DNA from: Bacillota bacterium
GTDB lineage: Bacteria > Bacillota > Clostridia > Lachnospirales > Lachnospiraceae
Length of the DNA stretch: 64,000 nt
Direction of reading: 5' to 3'
Assembly: GCA_023407575.1 (NCBI GenBank)
Contig: JAEYLX010000006.1
Span: 189,896 to 253,895, forward strand
The notes beneath the pieces were generated by a model that saw only the letters and a list, made by a program, of their open reading frames with translations, had not been told where the DNA came from and did no database searches. Positions within the stretch are counted from its first letter, which is position 1; each line of letters opens with the position of its first letter. Positions 61,207 to 64,000 of this stretch are shown here, piece after piece. The position numbers and the translations under genes were made by a program.

Positions 61207-63073
61207 TGAAGAAATAAAGAAAGAAAATTCTTCCGCCAAGGCAGCACAAAGAAGACGTATGATGGGTCCAGGAGGCCCTCCAGGTATGATGCCGGGAGAA
61301 AAGGCGAAAGATTTTAAAGGCACAATGAGAAAACTTATTGCCAGCCTTGCAAAATATAAGTTTGGATTTTTTATTGTATTTTTATTTGCTATTGGCAGTA
61401 CAATATTTACCATTATTGGACCAACCATTATGGGTGATGCCACCACGAAGATAGTGGAAGGTATTACCAGTAAAATAAAAGGTGGCGAGGGTATTGATTT
61501 TGATGCTCTTGGAACTATTTTAATCACCCTGATTATCCTCTATGCAACCAGTGCAGTATTCACTTTTATTCAGGGTCTATTCATGAGTGGTATCTCACAG
61601 AAGGTAACCTATCAATTCCGTAAGGATATTTCAGAAAAGGTTCATAGAATTCCAATGAATTATTTTGATACCACTTCCCACGGAGAGATTTTATCCAGAG
61701 TAACCAACGATATTGACACTCTTAGTAACAGTTTAAACCAGAGTTTAACTCAATTAATTACCTCTGTGGTCATGATTATTGGTGTACTTATCATGATGTT
61801 ACGTATCAGTATACCTATGACTTTACTTGCACTTATGATACTGCCAATATCCGGTATTGTCGTTAGTAAGGTTGTTAAGAAATCACAGAAATACTTTAAG
61901 CAGCAGCAAGAATATTTAGGTCACGTTAACGGCCAGGTAGAAGAAACCTTTGGCGGCCACAATATTATCAAATTATTCAATAAAGAAGAAGAATCCATTA
62001 AAGAGTTTGATGAAAAGAACGCTAAGTTATACGAATCAGCCTGGAAATCCCAGTTCTTATCTGGTTTGATGATGCCAGTCATGATGTTTATTGGTAATAT
62101 CGGATATGTTGGTGTTGCTATCCTGGGCGGATACTTAGCAATCAATGGCAAAATTAAAATCGGTGAAATTCAATCCTTTTTTCAGTACATCCGACTTTTT
62201 ACACAACCAATTGGTCAATTAAGCCAGGTGGCAAATATGTTCCAATCCACTGCTGCCGCTGCAGAACGTGTCTTTGAATTCTTAGATCTTGAAGAAGAAG
62301 TTCAGACCGTTGAAAACTCTGTATCCAGTGAAGTGATAACCGGTAATGTTGAATTTAAAAATGTTCACTTCGGTTATAACCCTGACAAAATTATTATTAA
62401 TGATTTCAGTGTAAAGGTTGAAAAGGGACAGAAAATTGCAATTGTTGGCCCTACTGGAGCTGGAAAAACCACCATGGTTAAGTTGCTAATGCGTTTCTAT
62501 GACATCAATAGTGGTGAGATATTGATTGATGGTCATAATATTCAAGACTTTGATCGCAGTGAACTTAGAAAGCTCTTTGGTATGGTTCTACAGGATACCT
62601 GGTTATTCAATGGTTCCATTATGGAGAACATCCGTTATAGTAAGCTCGATGCTACTGATGAAGAGGTAATAAAAGCAGCGAAGGCAGCTCATGTTCATCA
62701 TTTTATCTCTACCTTACCGGATGGTTATAAAATGGTGCTGAATGAGGAGGCAAGTAACGTATCCCAAGGCCAGAAACAGTTATTGACCATTGCACGAGCT
62801 ATTCTTGCAGATCCTAAGATTTTGATATTGGATGAGGCAACCAGCTCCGTAGATACAAGAACAGAAATATTAATACAAAAAGCAATGGATACCTTAATGA
62901 AGGGAAGAACCAGCTTTATTATTGCTCACCGTTTATCTACTATTCGTGATGCTGATACTATCTTAGTTATGAATGAAGGCGATATCGTTGAGCAGGGTAA
63001 CCATGAAGAACTTCTTGCGAAAGGCGGCTTCTACGCTAACCTTTACAATTCGCAGTTTGAATTGACGGCATAA
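61199..63073 (+). CDS. heterodimeric ABC exporter, subunit B (catalytic ATPase site)
   Basis: The 624-residue partner has six membrane helices, a Pro/Gly/Met-rich N-terminus (MMGPGGPPGMMPGE) and an ATPase domain with Walker A IVGPTGAGKTT, an altered signature VSQGQKQLLTIARA, Walker B ILILDEATSSVD with the catalytic Glu, and the switch His in IIAHRLSTI. The altered signature pairs with the degenerate Walker B of subunit A, while this Walker B pairs with the normal signature of subunit A. The start overlaps subunit A by 8 bp and follows GGAGG. Confidence 0.93.
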   Translation: MSNEEIKKENSSAKAAQRRRMMGPGGPPGMMPGEKAKDFKGTMRKLIASLAKYKFGFFIVFLFAIGSTIFTIIGPTIMGDATTKIVEGITSKIKGGEGIDFDALGTILITLIILYATSAVFTFIQGLFMSGISQKVTYQFRKDISEKVHRIPMNYFDTTSHGEILSRVTNDIDTLSNSLNQSLTQLITSVVMIIGVLIMMLRISIPMTLLALMILPISGIVVSKVVKKSQKYFKQQQEYLGHVNGQVEETFGGHNIIKLFNKEEESIKEFDEKNAKLYESAWKSQFLSGLMMPVMMFIGNIGYVGVAILGGYLAINGKIKIGEIQSFFQYIRLFTQPIGQLSQVANMFQSTAAAAERVFEFLDLEEEVQTVENSVSSEVITGNVEFKNVHFGYNPDKIIINDFSVKVEKGQKIAIVGPTGAGKTTMVKLLMRFYDINSGEILIDGHNIQDFDRSELRKLFGMVLQDTWLFNGSIMENIRYSKLDATDEEVIKAAKAAHVHHFISTLPDGYKMVLNEEASNVSQGQKQLLTIARAILADPKILILDEATSSVDTRTEILIQKAMDTLMKGRTSFIIAHRLSTIRDADTILVMNEGDIVEQGNHEELLAKGGFYANLYNSQFELTA

Positions 63074-63160
63074 CATTTTTTCAAAGTATCAAATGCTCAG
63101 CTAAATACAGACATCTACAGGATTCCATATACACTATTTAAAAAGTCATGGGAGGATAAG

Positions 63161-63424
63161 ATGAATAGAAATCAGAGCACAGCACTTATTAATCTGACAA
63201 GTGAGGAAAAGAAGCAGTTACTCGAGGAGATAAAGTATTATTTCGAAACTGAACGTGATGAAAAACTAGGCATCATAGCCTCTGAAGGTATTCTGGACTT
63301 CTTTATGGAGACACTTGGCAAGCAGGTTTATAATAAAGCTCTAGAGGATGCAAAATATTGGTACAGTAAACGTATGGAGGATGTCGAGGCTGACTTCTAC
63401 ACCCTTTATAAGCCAGTTCCATAA
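63161..63424 (+). CDS. DUF2164 family small protein
   Basis: This 87-residue protein is mostly helical with LTSEEKKQLLEEIKYYFETERDEKLGIIASEGILDFFMETLG, the pattern of DUF2164. Function is unknown. It lies 87 bp after the ABC exporter, with GGAGGATAAG before the ATG, and is followed by a terminator. It may be transcribed with the exporter, but the gap allows a promoter of its own. Confidence 0.8.
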   Translation: MNRNQSTALINLTSEEKKQLLEEIKYYFETERDEKLGIIASEGILDFFMETLGKQVYNKALEDAKYWYSKRMEDVEADFYTLYKPVP

Positions 63425-63453
63425 TTATAATTGACAAGTAAAAATCTAGTTAT

Positions 63454-63505
63454 AAAAAAGGTGACTACTCTCTGGATATTATCCAAAAAGTAATCACCCT
63501 TTTTA
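63454..63505. terminator. intrinsic terminator
   Basis: AAAAAGGTGACTACT (63455-63469) pairs with AGTAATCACCCTTTTT (63489-63504) with one mismatch and one bulge, followed by AATT. It closes the DUF2164 gene and may also serve the convergent surface-protein gene. Confidence 0.7.
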
Positions 63506-63577
63506 ATTATATAATTATACTCAAAAAGACTCTGTTGCAAATATAACGAGCTTAAGAGAAAAAATATGATAGTTTAT

Positions 63578-64000
63578 CTATTTCACCTCTATCTCACTCT
63601 TATATACTTTATTATAAAGGTAAGCTGTAATTACGACTTTTCCTTTTCCCACAGCAGTTACTTTTCCACTGGAGTTAACCGATGCTACTGATCTATCACT
63701 GGTTTTCCAGATACATAGAGCGGAACCATTTAATTTAAGATACCTTACATCCCCCACAGATAAGCTTATTTTTTTATCACTTATTGCCAAAGTCTTAAAC
63801 GTGATATTGTCTTTACTGGCATACTTATAAGCATAAGAATCTTTTTTTCCATAAATAGACGGTTTATTACAATAATCAAATGTACCTTCCTCTATTAAAG
63901 CTACATTTTCTGATATTGTAACTTTACCTAATTTACTACAACCATCAAATGCTGTTCCAATCTTCGTAACTGAATATGGTATGGTTACATTAACTAATTT
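63578..64000 (-). CDS. BspA-like leucine-rich-repeat surface protein, C-terminal part (N-terminus outside window)
   Basis: The frame is open to the right edge, giving the last 140 residues. The upstream part is LRR_5/BspA-type repeats (LVNVTIPYSVTKIGTAFDGC, KLGKVTISENVALIEEGTFD), ending in a KDSYAYKYASKDNITFK cap. A C-terminal Big_2-type Ig-like domain follows (KISLSVGDVRYLKLNG, then VASVNSSGKVTAVGKGKVVI), ending at the stop at 63578. No sortase signal lies at the C-terminus. These proteins are secreted adhesins or wall proteins in clostridia. The internal Met at about 63790 is not a start. Confidence 0.85.
   Translation of the reverse strand, partial: KLVNVTIPYSVTKIGTAFDGCSKLGKVTISENVALIEEGTFDYCNKPSIYGKKDSYAYKYASKDNITFKTLAISDKKISLSVGDVRYLKLNGSALCIWKTSDRSVASVNSSGKVTAVGKGKVVITAYLYNKVYKSEIEVK

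Overview
The window looks like chromosome of a low-GC, Gram-positive anaerobe of the Lachnospiraceae (Clostridium phytofermentans-like plant-polysaccharide degraders). This rests on AT-rich DNA, strong AGGAGG ribosome binding sites, TTG starts, a T-box in front of valS, ferredoxin, rubrerythrin-like and encapsulin genes, and a glucomannan locus with an ABC sugar transporter that has no ATPase gene of its own. The assignment is inference from gene content; I saw no rRNA or tRNA gene.

Region 1 (1-15667, all minus, read from about 15.2 kb down to 1) is one long mannan/glucomannan operon: cellobiose/mannobiose 2-epimerase, GH130 phosphorylase, a CE2-like SGNH esterase, an SGNH esterase lipoprotein, a GH26 mannanase lipoprotein with a CBM35-like domain, then a very large solute-binding protein, two permeases and three accessory envelope proteins (NHL/TPR, YIP1-like, DUF5696-like; the last is cut by the window edge). 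A divergent AraC-type regulator (15668-16576) is the likely activator. Outside the cell GH26 and the esterases cut and deacetylate mannan; the transporter imports oligomers; inside, the epimerase and phosphorylase turn mannobiose into mannose-1-phosphate and glucose. A LacI-type regulator and a GH36 alpha-galactosidase (16586-19942) could remove galactose side chains.

Region 2 (20.3-30.9 kb) is mixed: a stop-interrupted DUF1062 gene behind a possible attenuator leader, an acetyltransferase and a methyltransferase; a nitroreductase; a PfkB kinase; a thioredoxin/ferredoxin/membrane Fe-S operon with a Crp/Fnr-type palindrome, convergent with a Crp/Fnr regulator; a YhbD-like regulator with a bactofilin-like protein; lgt; a repeat-rich small protein; and an M42 aminopeptidase.

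Region 3 (31-47.8 kb) is largely housekeeping and stress: a chemoreceptor, proA, a sigma/anti-sigma/membrane-protein operon, purL, a LysR regulator, mgsA, an encapsulin nanocompartment with its ferritin-like cargo, and valS under T-box control.

Region 4 (47.8-64 kb) has a secreted trypsin-like protease with Ig-like domains; a four-gene minus-strand operon of unknown function built around an actin/Hsp70-fold ATPase (the best candidate for an undescribed system); a CobD-like aminotransferase; a MarR regulator with an asymmetric heterodimeric ABC exporter; a DUF2164 protein; and the C-terminus of a BspA-like leucine-rich-repeat surface protein running off the right edge.
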